Shown piece by piece: positions 1-8,496 of a DNA stretch of 42,315 nt. A program made the translations under genes and the position numbers. The notes under the pieces were generated by a model, which was not told the DNA's origin, searched no databases, and saw only the letters and a program-made list of their open reading frames with translations. The stretch is from Bacteroidales bacterium UBA7569. GTDB taxonomy: Bacteria; Bacteroidota; Bacteroidia; Bacteroidales; Paludibacteraceae. The DNA lies in the NCBI GenBank assembly GCA_002477945.1, contig DLLF01000001.1, positions 1 to 42,315 on the forward strand, written 5' to 3'. How positions within the stretch are numbered: position 1 is the first letter of the stretch; the number at the start of each line of letters is the position of its first letter.

Positions 1-131
1 AGATGGACGAACTCGGTTTCGGTAACTGCACCAACACGGGTGCTTGCGCTGCCGAGTGCCCAAAATCGGTAAGCCTTGCCAACATCGCCCGCCTCAACCG
101 CGAGTTTATCTGTGCCAAGTTCAAAGACTAA
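1..131 (+). CDS. frdB: Succinate dehydrogenase/fumarate reductase iron-sulfur subunit, C-terminal fragment
   Basis: Only the last 42 codons are in the window, read in frame 3 from position 3 to the TAA at 129-131. The fragment contains GNCTNTGACAAECPKSV, a C-x5-C-x3-C-P cluster ligand pattern typical of the C-terminal ferredoxin-like domain of SdhB/FrdB, and then the ending NIARLNREFICAKF, which matches Bacteroidales FrdB proteins as I remember them. The subunit passes electrons between the flavoprotein and the membrane cytochrome b on the cytoplasmic face. The 5' part and the partner genes lie left of the window. Whether the complex works mainly as fumarate reductase or succinate dehydrogenase cannot be told from this fragment; in anaerobic Bacteroidales it is normally fumarate reductase. 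Confidence 0.85.
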   Translation, partial: MDELGFGNCTNTGACAAECPKSVSLANIARLNREFICAKFKD

Positions 132-141
132 GCAGAAATCT

Positions 142-190
142 CTATAACAAAAGAAAGACCGCTCTTGTAGTGGTCTTTCTTTTGTTATAG
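142..190. terminator. Bidirectional intrinsic terminator between frdB and the DUF975 gene
   Basis: A perfect 19-bp inverted repeat (142-160 with 172-190) encloses an 11-nt loop. The purine-rich left arm and pyrimidine-rich right arm give A/T-rich ends on both sides, so it can stop the rightward frdB transcript and the leftward DUF975 transcript, which converge here. Confidence 0.85.
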
Positions 191-224
191 AATATATTTC
201 TCCGGAAGGGATAGTCTATACAGA

Positions 225-884
225 TCACAGATCCGTACTTTGCTCTGCTGTTTCTTGCTCTGCCTTCAAGTCCTCATAGAAATGCGCACGCGCTGTGTTT
301 ATATAAGGTTGGAGCCATAGAAAGCCTATGCCGAGTGTAAGGCAGGCAAGTAACCACCAACCTATAAACGTCAGATCCAATACAAACAAGTCCCATTTGT
401 GACCGCGCATCATGTATCGGCTCTTTTTGAGTGCATCCGTCCCGCTCAACTCCGGATTATCGCGCAAGAGATAGGGAACCATCGCATAAGCATACAGGAG
501 AATAAAAGCACCGATGGAAAGGGTGACTATGCCTAAACCGACTATTGCCAGACTCTCCAATAATAGGGTTGGGACGCTGCGGGAATAGTCTCGTTTGAAA
601 CAGTGGAACATTCCCTCTGTGGGAGTACCTCCTTCGCTGCGTGCGATAGAGAGAAAGGCATTGTTCAAGCCGTATTGCAAGGGTACAAGAACAAAGATAC
701 TGATTAGAATCTGTATCAAGGAAAGAGAATTCTGTACCCATACCGGCTCATGTAATGCGGCGGTGCTCCAGATGCTGAACAAGCAACCGATTAAGCCGAC
801 AATCAGAGTGGCAATGGCTCCATTGTTCCATTGGTTTTGTAATGAACCGCGTGCCATAGCGCGGTATTCAGAAGAAGATTTCAT
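225..884 (-). CDS. DUF975 family integral membrane protein
   Basis: A 219-residue hydrophobic protein with about four to five membrane segments (near residues 24-42, 54-75, 108-135 and 168-192). The stretch from GTDALKKSRYMMRGHKWDLF to LQPYINTARAHFYEDL matches the DUF975 pattern: a conserved KxSxxMMxGxKw motif before the last transmembrane pair, then a Y-x3-A-x-FY-x-DL signature. The function of the family is unknown. The gene stands alone, converging on frdB across a shared terminator, with the amidase gene upstream in the same direction but over 300 nt away. A weak TATACTTG at 936-929 might be its -7 element (one mismatch to TAnnTTTG). Confidence 0.8.
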   Translation of the reverse strand: MKSSSEYRAMARGSLQNQWNNGAIATLIVGLIGCLFSIWSTAALHEPVWVQNSLSLIQILISIFVLVPLQYGLNNAFLSIARSEGGTPTEGMFHCFKRDYSRSVPTLLLESLAIVGLGIVTLSIGAFILLYAYAMVPYLLRDNPELSGTDALKKSRYMMRGHKWDLFVLDLTFIGWWLLACLTLGIGFLWLQPYINTARAHFYEDLKAEQETAEQSTDL

Positions 885-1195
885 AATGAATGGTGTTATT
901 ATTGGTTTTATTCATTTGTCGCATCATGCAAGTATAGTGCTGTATTCCAAGATGATAGAACGCGTCTTTCATCTATCTTTCTTCATAGAATCATCATCCT
1001 GTGCTTTACAACCCCTCAACGACCCCTCGTCGGGACCTGACCGACTCCTTGTGCTGATGCGACTCACATCTGCACAACGGAATAACTGTCTTTGGAAAAG
1101 GCAACGAATACACGCGGGACCGTCTTCTTTACAATCTGCATAGTCCTTCTGTTTTACGGAAGGACTATGCAGATAAACGTTCAAGCGGCAAGCAT
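885..1195. other. Intergenic region with a degenerate dispersed repeat
   Basis: I see no credible gene in these 311 bases. Positions 1011-1048 carry one copy of the GACCCCTCGTCG-type repeat that recurs in other gaps of the window (6858-6895, 24841-24880, 31391-31436, 31574-31603). Around 1142-1169 an inverted pair, tagtccttct...ggaaggacta, could form a hairpin downstream of the amidase gene and serve as its terminator. Confidence 0.55.
1142..1169 (-). terminator. Possible terminator of the amidase gene
   Basis: The 11-base arm catagtccttc (1138-1148) pairs with gaaggactatg (1159-1169) around a 10-nt loop, about 30 nt beyond the amidase stop codon. No strong T-tract follows on the minus strand, so the termination strength is uncertain. 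Confidence 0.5.
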
Positions 1196-4100
1196 TTATT
1201 TGTGTTGAATCAGCAGAGAATAATGTATGATGTTCTTCCCCGTCTTGACGCTCAAAATGTAGTTGCCTTCGGGGATATCGGAAATCTTCATCACAGCCCT
1301 GTCAACGGTTCTCACCACTGTGCCGGCTGTGGTATAGAGTTGCATGGTTTCCACTCCACCTGTACTCTCCGCATATACGTATTCCGAAGCAGGGTTCGGA
1401 TAAATGCGGACTCTACCTTGCTCCACGGTCTCAACGCCCGTTCCTACACGTTCAAAGCACATGTTGTCCACGAAAATACTACCTGATGCGGATAATATAC
1501 CTTCCTCGCGTTGCAAATACAGTCCCATGAATTGGTAATCCACATCGCGCGGCAGTTCCGAGAAATCGGCTTCCAAGTATTTCCACCCTGCGTAGTCCAT
1601 CACGCCCAGCAATGTGTAGCGGATGTCTCCGCTCGCGTCCCATTTGGCGTAGAGTTTGTTGCCCGAGAAATCCGACAATATATAGGCTCCGAACTTGCAA
1701 TTGCCGTTTGCGGTTATCAATTCGTCGCTGTTGTATTTGTACATGACGGTGCCCGACTTCTCTGTGAAACTGTAGCGTAATTCATTGGACGCCTTGTCAA
1801 AGAGTTTTGATGTCGTGTTCTTCAGTACGGCTGCCGTCTTCACTCCCGTGCTCTCGTCTTGCGCATAAGTAAACATGGGAGTCTCCATTGTGTTTACCAA
1901 AGGAATCTCTGCTTGTGGAGTCGCCTTTGTGTGGAATGGAATTTCCATCGTCCTGTTGAAGTGTATTCCCAAATCATCTTCCATATCCGGACCGATCACG
2001 AGTTTATAGTCTTTCCCGTCTTGCAGAGCATTGACTAAATAGAACGACATATAGCCCTTGGGGGCAATCTCCGGTTTGCTGAAACTGTACGAACGACCGT
2101 GTACGCTCTGTTCGTTCCCTTCGCTGTCAACCACTTTCACGGCTCTCTTTGCCGTATTGATGTTCAGCGGTTCGTCAAAGAGTAGGATGAATGAAGGATT
2201 CAGCGGTACATCTTCGTCTCCTGCTTGAGGATAACTCATCACGAAACCGATTTGCGAACGGTTCGTTGTACGGAACTTGAACTCAAAGTCTTCTTCCATC
2301 GTGTTCGGGAAATTCGTGTCGGGGTGGCAGGCGCTTTTGGCAAGACGTATGGTGTATTCTGTCCCTTCTTGCAGTTGGCGTGCAGGCGAAAAACGGATTG
2401 TTCTGTAGGAATCCTCAAAACTGAGTGTCCCTTCTGTTTCGGGTGTAATGGAGAATGCCTTCACAATGGAAGTGTCCACCATATCCCAGTTGAAGTGCAA
2501 CACAATGTCCGTGGCTACGTTGATACTGTCTTCTATCGCCACTTTGGGCGAGTAGTCAATCACTTTCGGACGGGTGGAACGCTCCTTGTTCATCAGCATA
2601 TCCTGATAAGTGATATTGTTCGCACTCACGCTTACTTCCTTTTCCATCGGGTAATAACCGGGGGCTTCTGCCCGTAGCGTATAAGTACCCGGCTCCAAGT
2701 CCCAGAAGAAAAATACTCCGTTGTATAGAGTGTCGGTCGTGTAAGTGCTGATCACTTTTCCTCCTTGCAGCAAGGTAACGGTGGCTTTGTCCAAGGGAAG
2801 AAGTTCGTCCCGGGTTCCCTGGCGGGCTGTAATCTTCGGGAACTCCATCTTGTTGTACCAGTCGCGCACTTGTCCGCCTATCACGCCTTTGGGCAACTCG
2901 TAGTTCATAAAGTATTCGCAGAAGGTACGCATAAAGTACCATGCCTCCTGATACTTGTAGTCCATATTCATCAGACGGTACGTCTCGGGGATATAATCGT
3001 GCATACAGCCTTCCGAGATAACGCCCGGCACTTTCAGCCCGCGCAGTACGCCGTAGCCGTTCGACCAGTGCATGGCAGTCCGTGCGAATGTTTTGTCACC
3101 TGTGATGCGAGGAACGGAATTCGACCAGTTGGTGATGGCGTTCTTTTGCAGGTTGTTGCCGATAATGGTGGATATGGCACGGCTCTCGTCTGAACAAGGT
3201 GTTGGAGTAGGGTAGGTATGAGTATCACCGGGATCCACGCCTGCATAGAGTTGCAGTACGTAGTTCGATGGCCCTCCGGCGTTGGAGTGAATGGAGAGCA
3301 TGAAGTCTGCATTGTAGGCATTGGCTTCGGCTACAATGGCGGACAATGCACGGTCATCGTCTGTTGTGTTGGTCGTACGGCTCATCTTGGTTCGGAAACC
3401 CAAACTGTTCAGCCAGTCACGCAGTTTCAGTCCCTTGTCCAAGTTGGAGTTGCTTTCCCAGAATCCTTCAGGGTCGCCGCTCTTGAACGGATATATCTTT
3501 ATGTTTCGGTCATCGCTGTCATGTCCTCCGTGTCCGGGGTTGATATAGATTTTGTAGTCGCTGAATGTGCCGTTCACCATCTTCGGCTTGCGTGCCTGTT
3601 TCTTTATTCCTATGGCTTTGCGTAATTCGGGGGTTGCCTTGCGGATAGGTTCTGCCGTCAGCGTTGTTTGCATAAGATGCAAATCGCCGTCCAACGTGTT
3701 GTAGGCAATGCGCCCCGTCTTTTCCGACACCGAAGGATACATACCCATCTCTTTCGGGTCGGTCAGCACTTGTTCCGTCACTCCGTCTATAGAGCGTATG
3801 ACGATGGCAGACCCTGTATATTGGTGTCCGTCGTTGGTGTCATACATACCCACAATATAGTCGTTTCCGTACCATACGGGAGCGTCCACCTTTCCTAAGT
3901 TGATCAGTTCCTTCCCGTTGAGGTCGCAAATGCCCGTACCATGCTTCGTATTGAAGACTATCTTCGTCCCGTCAGGCGAAACCGACGACCAGATATAGTT
4001 GCACTGATCCCCGTGAGGGTAGAGAACCTTGCGCTCCCCGTTACGGTATAAAACCAACTGTAAGTCTTCGTTGGTTACGTATGTTCCCTGCTTTGCCGGT

Positions 4101-4270
4101 TCTTCGTACGACTCGTCTTCGGCTGACAAGTAATCCATTGTGGTGGCATCGGCGTTCAAACGCGGATAGTAACCTTTCCCTACATACTCGTTGCTTACAG
4201 CGCGTATGTTCTGTGCGCATACTGTTGCCGACAAAAATGCGGCACATACCAAAAGAATTGTTTTTTTCAT
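1196..4270 (-). CDS. Type IX secreted N-acetylmuramoyl-L-alanine amidase (Amidase_3) with N-terminal propeller-like and Ig-like regions
   Basis: This 1024-residue protein has a Sec signal peptide (1-19, ending VCAQ). Residues about 20-210 look like PD40/TolB-type beta-propeller blades. An Amidase_3 zinc hydrolase domain follows at about 238-455, with the expected ligands visible: H247 (NPGHGGHD), E272 (FWESN), H328 (SIHSN) and a late glutamate E420 (VISEG). The next region (about 465-700) resembles carboxypeptidase-regulatory and Big_5 Ig-like domains. The last ~70 residues (VRIYPNPASEYVY... to the end) are a type A T9SS sorting tail. It should cut the amide between MurNAc and L-alanine of peptidoglycan, probably outside the cell or at the cell surface. 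The gene lies 17 nt downstream of the phosphodiester glycosidase gene and probably shares its promoter. The target could be the wall of other bacteria instead of its own. Confidence 0.88.
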   Translation of the reverse strand: MKKTILLVCAAFLSATVCAQNIRAVSNEYVGKGYYPRLNADATTMDYLSAEDESYEEPAKQGTYVTNEDLQLVLYRNGERKVLYPHGDQCNYIWSSVSPDGTKIVFNTKHGTGICDLNGKELINLGKVDAPVWYGNDYIVGMYDTNDGHQYTGSAIVIRSIDGVTEQVLTDPKEMGMYPSVSEKTGRIAYNTLDGDLHLMQTTLTAEPIRKATPELRKAIGIKKQARKPKMVNGTFSDYKIYINPGHGGHDSDDRNIKIYPFKSGDPEGFWESNSNLDKGLKLRDWLNSLGFRTKMSRTTNTTDDDRALSAIVAEANAYNADFMLSIHSNAGGPSNYVLQLYAGVDPGDTHTYPTPTPCSDESRAISTIIGNNLQKNAITNWSNSVPRITGDKTFARTAMHWSNGYGVLRGLKVPGVISEGCMHDYIPETYRLMNMDYKYQEAWYFMRTFCEYFMNYELPKGVIGGQVRDWYNKMEFPKITARQGTRDELLPLDKATVTLLQGGKVISTYTTDTLYNGVFFFWDLEPGTYTLRAEAPGYYPMEKEVSVSANNITYQDMLMNKERSTRPKVIDYSPKVAIEDSINVATDIVLHFNWDMVDTSIVKAFSITPETEGTLSFEDSYRTIRFSPARQLQEGTEYTIRLAKSACHPDTNFPNTMEEDFEFKFRTTNRSQIGFVMSYPQAGDEDVPLNPSFILLFDEPLNINTAKRAVKVVDSEGNEQSVHGRSYSFSKPEIAPKGYMSFYLVNALQDGKDYKLVIGPDMEDDLGIHFNRTMEIPFHTKATPQAEIPLVNTMETPMFTYAQDESTGVKTAAVLKNTTSKLFDKASNELRYSFTEKSGTVMYKYNSDELITANGNCKFGAYILSDFSGNKLYAKWDASGDIRYTLLGVMDYAGWKYLEADFSELPRDVDYQFMGLYLQREEGILSASGSIFVDNMCFERVGTGVETVEQGRVRIYPNPASEYVYAESTGGVETMQLYTTAGTVVRTVDRAVMKISDIPEGNYILSVKTGKNIIHYSLLIQHK

Positions 4271-4287
4271 GTTGTGTTGTTTAAGAG

Positions 4288-6696
4288 TTATTTCTTCAGT
4301 ATTTTGTACGTGCCGCCGTCCACCGTGAGTAGGTAAGTACCGGCTGCCAAACCTTTCAGATTGATTGTTTCGTCGTCTTGTGCAACGGTGGTGCGCAGCA
4401 GTATCCGTCCGTCTTGGGAGTAGAGTGTGACATCGCTGCCTGTTTCAGCCCCTTGCAAGTGGATTTCGTCGCTGGTTGTAGGATTGGGATATACTTTCCC
4501 GTTAGAAGAAACAGGGGTGTTCACGGCGGTTATTTCCACATCCTTGTAGCATAATGTGATGCCGTCAATCGTAATCGTATGCGAACCTGCAGGAGTGCTT
4601 GTGTCAATGGTGAACCTGAGTTCGTTGAACCATATCGGATACGATGCAATGTCAAAGGTTGCTCCTGTCCATGCTGCCATCGGGGTTGCAACCGAAATTG
4701 TCCCGGTCTTGGCGGGCAGTGTCAAAGGTACTTTCGCAAACGATTGCTTGTCCGAATTCTTTGTCAGCGCAAGAGTCGCTCCGGATAGTACGGCGTCCGT
4801 CGTAATCTCCAAACGCACACTGTCAGGCAATCCGTACAGGGGAACCGTTTGATATACGGCAAGGAACGGCGCACGGGTAATGGCATAATTGAATACGATG
4901 TCCTTCCCGTTCCATTGTGGATTGAATCCGCTTGGTGCCGTGAATTGGGCTGCCGTGATTTCATTGTATGCACGGGTCGGAGCAGCCGGATTCTGTACGT
5001 GTACCGTCAGGGTGTCTCGTATACCTTGCAAATCACCCGCTATTTTTCCCGAGCCGTTCTTGATGGCTTTTATAATGCCCTCTGCCGAAACTTCACAAAC
5101 TTCCGGAGTCAGACTTTCCCACTCCAGCACTTCCGATGGAACTGGAACCGTCTCGTCTTTCACCTTGCTTTGTACCTCCACTTGGTACGTGTGGCGGTTG
5201 TCCAGTAAGATGCTGTCCAACCGGAAAGCAATGTCGTTTGTCTCTGTCACTTCCACGTAGATTTTGGCTGTTGCCTCGCCCAACGACGCTCTCAGATAAC
5301 CGCTTTTCTGTCCCACCAGAAATCTGCCGTCTTCCATAATCGTTCCTAATTCCTTGTCGCATTCCAGCCGAACACCTTCCACATCCGTGTCAAGCAAAAT
5401 TTCATACTGGTTATAGCCGTAAAAATGGGGACGGTAAGCCGCATAACTCGGGAGTTTTATGCGCAGATCGTGAGGGCGGATGGTGCTGATGGCGTTGTCT
5501 TCTGTCGGTACGTCCGCAATGGCAAACATCGCATTACCCACGGCGCGTTCTGACCCGTCCGAACCATTGTTCACCTGCCCGAATTGGTTGATGTATAGGC
5601 AACTTGATCCTCCGCCGTCCCAGTTGACGGCATTCCATGCGCCGTAGTGGCGCATAATCTCACCCAATACTTTTGTCGTGCAACCTTGCGACTGCACTTG
5701 TCTTCCGTCCACCACGCAGAACAGTACGGTATCACCCGTCATGGTCGCACCAAAACCGGTACGCGGATGAACTTCGTTCCAGAAGTTCTCCTGTTCCACC
5801 TTGCCGTCGTGGACTATCAAGGCGTAGTTGTCACCGCCTACCGACTGTAGCAGGTTCATCTTCACGTCATCCACTTTCAAGGTGAACGTAATATCTACAT
5901 CATCTCCTTCTTCCAGTTTGTTGAGTTCCGTGGTCATCGTACCATGACCCGATAGAACGGCTTTACCACTCGGAATAGTCATATTTCCTACTCCCGTTTC
6001 TTTCTTAACAACACGCAGATGCACTCGTCCGTTGGTCTTCCATTGCTCTCCGTCTTTCAGTTCCACAAGCACTTCGGTGCCGTATTGGTTCGTGTTGGTA
6101 GAGGTCCCGTTGTATTGGTTGAAAAGTACCAACTGATTGTCACCGCGATTGTAGTTTGCATGATGTATCTTGAGTGTGGTGTCGGCGAGGACTAATTTGC
6201 CCGAATAACTCCAATTTGTTCCCAATATGGCCTTTCCTTGGTCGTCAAAACCTCCTAATCGTCTGCTTGTACTCCCGACTAAAGCATATTCACCGTTCTG
6301 AATGGTTAGTCCGATAGGCTTTCCTACACCATTCTCAGTTTTGGTCTGAAAAAAGTCTCCGTTTGTCCCGCCCACCACGATGCTGGTACTCGTCGTTCTT
6401 CTCTTTGCCATGGCTGACGGACGTTCTGTTCCAACCAGTTTGTCCTTGCCGAGCATTTCCTCAAAATGAATGTAGGGATTTGTAGCGTCCACACGGAGTA
6501 AAAAAGCATTCAAAGGCTTGTCTTGTTTCTCGTGGGTAAGCATTCTTACGGCGATGTGTGTACAGCCTGGACCTGCTTGGAACATACGTACGGTGTCAAT
6601 GTCGTATGCTACCCCGTTCAGTGTGATGGATTGTGCCGTTGCTGACATACAGCAAAACGCACATAACACAAACAATAGAGATAAATGATGCTTCAT
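4288..6696 (-). CDS. Type IX secreted phosphodiester glycosidase family protein (NAGPA domain)
   Basis: An 802-residue exported protein with a signal peptide (1-21, ending MSATAQ). The core matches the NAGPA (phosphodiester alpha-N-acetylglucosaminidase, formerly DUF2233) family: TNGDFF near residue 114, RTGFGATMTGDTVLFCVVDG near 310 and NWDGGGSSCLYI near 355. A Big_2-like Ig region follows, and the C-terminus (VYPNPTTSDEI... to ILKK) is a type A T9SS sorting tail. In mammals the family removes GlcNAc from a GlcNAc-phosphodiester; bacterial members are assigned to phosphate-linked sugars of wall polymers or exopolysaccharide. The substrate here is not known. It is first in a two-gene unit with the amidase, which suggests joint attack on wall material. 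A Bacteroidetes-type promoter lies about 60 nt upstream. Confidence 0.87.
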   Translation of the reverse strand: MKHHLSLLFVLCAFCCMSATAQSITLNGVAYDIDTVRMFQAGPGCTHIAVRMLTHEKQDKPLNAFLLRVDATNPYIHFEEMLGKDKLVGTERPSAMAKRRTTSTSIVVGGTNGDFFQTKTENGVGKPIGLTIQNGEYALVGSTSRRLGGFDDQGKAILGTNWSYSGKLVLADTTLKIHHANYNRGDNQLVLFNQYNGTSTNTNQYGTEVLVELKDGEQWKTNGRVHLRVVKKETGVGNMTIPSGKAVLSGHGTMTTELNKLEEGDDVDITFTLKVDDVKMNLLQSVGGDNYALIVHDGKVEQENFWNEVHPRTGFGATMTGDTVLFCVVDGRQVQSQGCTTKVLGEIMRHYGAWNAVNWDGGGSSCLYINQFGQVNNGSDGSERAVGNAMFAIADVPTEDNAISTIRPHDLRIKLPSYAAYRPHFYGYNQYEILLDTDVEGVRLECDKELGTIMEDGRFLVGQKSGYLRASLGEATAKIYVEVTETNDIAFRLDSILLDNRHTYQVEVQSKVKDETVPVPSEVLEWESLTPEVCEVSAEGIIKAIKNGSGKIAGDLQGIRDTLTVHVQNPAAPTRAYNEITAAQFTAPSGFNPQWNGKDIVFNYAITRAPFLAVYQTVPLYGLPDSVRLEITTDAVLSGATLALTKNSDKQSFAKVPLTLPAKTGTISVATPMAAWTGATFDIASYPIWFNELRFTIDTSTPAGSHTITIDGITLCYKDVEITAVNTPVSSNGKVYPNPTTSDEIHLQGAETGSDVTLYSQDGRILLRTTVAQDDETINLKGLAAGTYLLTVDGGTYKILKK

Positions 6697-6757
6697 GGGT
6701 ATAAATAAATTAAAGTTGTTTCCATTGTGAGAGGGTACGTACTAATCCAAACGCAGG

Positions 6758-6788
6758 CAAAATTACGAAGAAAACTTCATCAGCACAA
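6758..6788 (-). promoter_or_regulatory. Bacteroidetes-type promoter of the glycosidase-amidase unit
   Basis: On the minus strand TAATTTTG (6765-6758) matches the -7 consensus TAnnTTTG. A TTG (6788-6786) lies 20 nt upstream in a -33 position. Initiation would be near 6750, giving a leader of about 55 nt. Confidence 0.6.
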
Positions 6789-6857
6789 TATGGTACGGCG
6801 TTTTTTCTTTGAATATCATTCTTGCAGGAGTATATAAAAACTCACATCTCGTTAGCA

Positions 6858-7056
6858 GACCTCAAGCCGACCTCAACGACCCCTCGTCGAGAGATTGATT
6901 GGCCCATCCTTGGGAGGGGTTGGGGACATCTGAATGATCCGGTCGTAAATCTATGTATTGTTTCTTATCGGGCGATGCTATCGCCCGCCCAATCCGTTTT
7001 ACTCATCCTATCTGTCCTATTAGCCCTATTCGTCTAATTCGTCTCATTCCCATATA
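6858..7056. repeat. Intergenic repeat cluster: GACCCCTCGTCG element, hairpin and 9-bp tandem array
   Basis: The gap 6697-7260 has no gene I can support. It holds a GACCCCTCGTCG-type repeat (6858-6895); a TTGGGAGGGGTTGGGGA segment (about 6912-6928) that recurs inverted near 41290-41306; a perfect 7-bp hairpin GGGCGAT-gct-ATCGCCC (6970-6986); and a degenerate 9-bp tandem array of about five to six units of the form NNGTCCTAT (7003-7056). The divergent promoters of the flanking units lie on either side of it. Confidence 0.7.
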
Positions 7057-7161
7057 ACCCAAAGTTTCCCATCCCTTGGAACTTCTCAATTATAAACAAT
7101 CACCCTCGGCAACGATAGCCAAATTCGCAGTTCATCGTCTTGCGGCATAGTTTTGCTGCGG

Positions 7162-7192
7162 TTGCACAATCCTGAAACTTTTCGTACCTTTG
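7162..7192 (+). promoter_or_regulatory. Bacteroidetes-type promoter of the namZ operon
   Basis: TTGC (7162-7165), a 19-nt spacer and TACCTTTG (7185-7192) match the -33/-7 consensus. Initiation would fall near 7199, which rules out an upstream in-frame ATG at 7153 as the start of namZ. Confidence 0.8.
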
Positions 7193-7260
7193 TCCTCTGT
7201 ATGCGGTCTTGCTATCGTATCGGAAAAATGAAATCTGTAAAACATATATTACCATCTATC

Positions 7261-8496
7261 ATGAAGAAACATTCTTTGCTTTTGGCGGCTTGCGTAAGTC
7301 TTTTGCTCGTTCCTTCCGCCTGTCATGCCGCTTGCCGGACGGGGCTCGAAGTCTTGAGAGACCGAAATTTTTCTATCCTTGAAGGCAAAAGGGTGGGCTT
7401 GTGTACGAATCCTACGGGTATAGACAGCCGCCTGAAATCAACCGTCGATATTTTCCATGAGGCGGAGAATGTGAACCTTGTGGCACTTTTTGCCCCTGAA
7501 CATGGGGTGCGCGGGGACGTGTATGCCGGTGATAATGTGGAAACGATGATAGATCCAAGGACGGGTGTAACGGTCTATTCCGTTTTTGGAAAGACACGCA
7601 AACCTACTCCTGAAATGCTTCACAATATCGATGTGTTGGTTTACGACATACAAGACATAGGGTGCCGTTCCTATACGTTTATCTCTACCATGGGTATGCT
7701 TATGCAGGCATGTGCCGAAAACGATAAAGAGTTGGTCGTACTCGATCGTCCCAATCCGCTTGGAGGAGAGAAAATCGAGGGCAATCTGGTAGAGGACGGC
7801 TACATCTCTTTTGTCTCGCAATTCAAGATTCCTTACCTCTACGCACAAACATGTGGCGAATTGGCAACAATGCTCAACGAGGAAGGTTTTCTTGGAAAAC
7901 GCTGTCGTCTTACGGTCATTCCTATGCAGGGGTGGCATCGTTCCATGACGTGGCAGGAGACAGGGCTGCCTTGGGTGGCGGCGTCACCGCATATCCCGTC
8001 GGTGGAAACAGCGGTTTTCTATCCGGTAACGGGTATCTTTGGTGAGTTGGGTTACTTCAATATAGGAGTGGGCTACACTATGCCTTTCCAACTCATTGCG
8101 GCTCCGTGGATCAATGCCGATACGCTTGCTGCAGCACTCAATGCACTGCAATTGCCGGGAGTGGGATTCCGTCCTATAACCTATAAACCCTTCTATTCCA
8201 CTCACAAAGGGGAACTGTGCGGTGGGGTGCAAATCTATATTACCGACTACAATGAAGCGCATCTGTCCGACCTGCAATTCCTTGTTGTGCAGGAGTTGAT
8301 GCGTCTCTATCCCGACAAAGATGTGTTCCGTCTCTGCAATCAGGAGCGTTTCTCCATGTTCGACAAAGTCTGTGGCACCAATTACATACGTGAGACGTTC
8401 TCTGTAAGTTATTCATGGGACGAAGTGCGGGACTATTGGTACAAAGATGTGGAATCCTACCGGCGTCTATCTTCTAAATACTACCTCTATGATTAA
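7261..8496 (+). CDS. namZ: Exo-beta-N-acetylmuramidase NamZ family protein (DUF1343)
   Basis: From the ATG at 7261 the protein has 411 residues and opens with a clear signal peptide (MKKHSLLLAACVSLLLVPSA). In-frame ATGs upstream (7153, 7228) are less likely: the first precedes the predicted transcription start and neither exposes the signal peptide. The whole chain matches DUF1343: LCTNPTGID near 48-55, LFAPEHGVRG (76-85, with the glutamate proposed as catalytic), DIQDIGCRSYTFIST and VLDRPNPLGG. Characterised members release terminal MurNAc from the non-reducing end of peptidoglycan fragments. It should act in the periplasm, feeding MurNAc recycling. It heads a five-gene operon, and its stop overlaps the next start (ATGATTAA, 8489-8496). 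Confidence 0.88.
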   Translation: MKKHSLLLAACVSLLLVPSACHAACRTGLEVLRDRNFSILEGKRVGLCTNPTGIDSRLKSTVDIFHEAENVNLVALFAPEHGVRGDVYAGDNVETMIDPRTGVTVYSVFGKTRKPTPEMLHNIDVLVYDIQDIGCRSYTFISTMGMLMQACAENDKELVVLDRPNPLGGEKIEGNLVEDGYISFVSQFKIPYLYAQTCGELATMLNEEGFLGKRCRLTVIPMQGWHRSMTWQETGLPWVAASPHIPSVETAVFYPVTGIFGELGYFNIGVGYTMPFQLIAAPWINADTLAAALNALQLPGVGFRPITYKPFYSTHKGELCGGVQIYITDYNEAHLSDLQFLVVQELMRLYPDKDVFRLCNQERFSMFDKVCGTNYIRETFSVSYSWDEVRDYWYKDVESYRRLSSKYYLYD

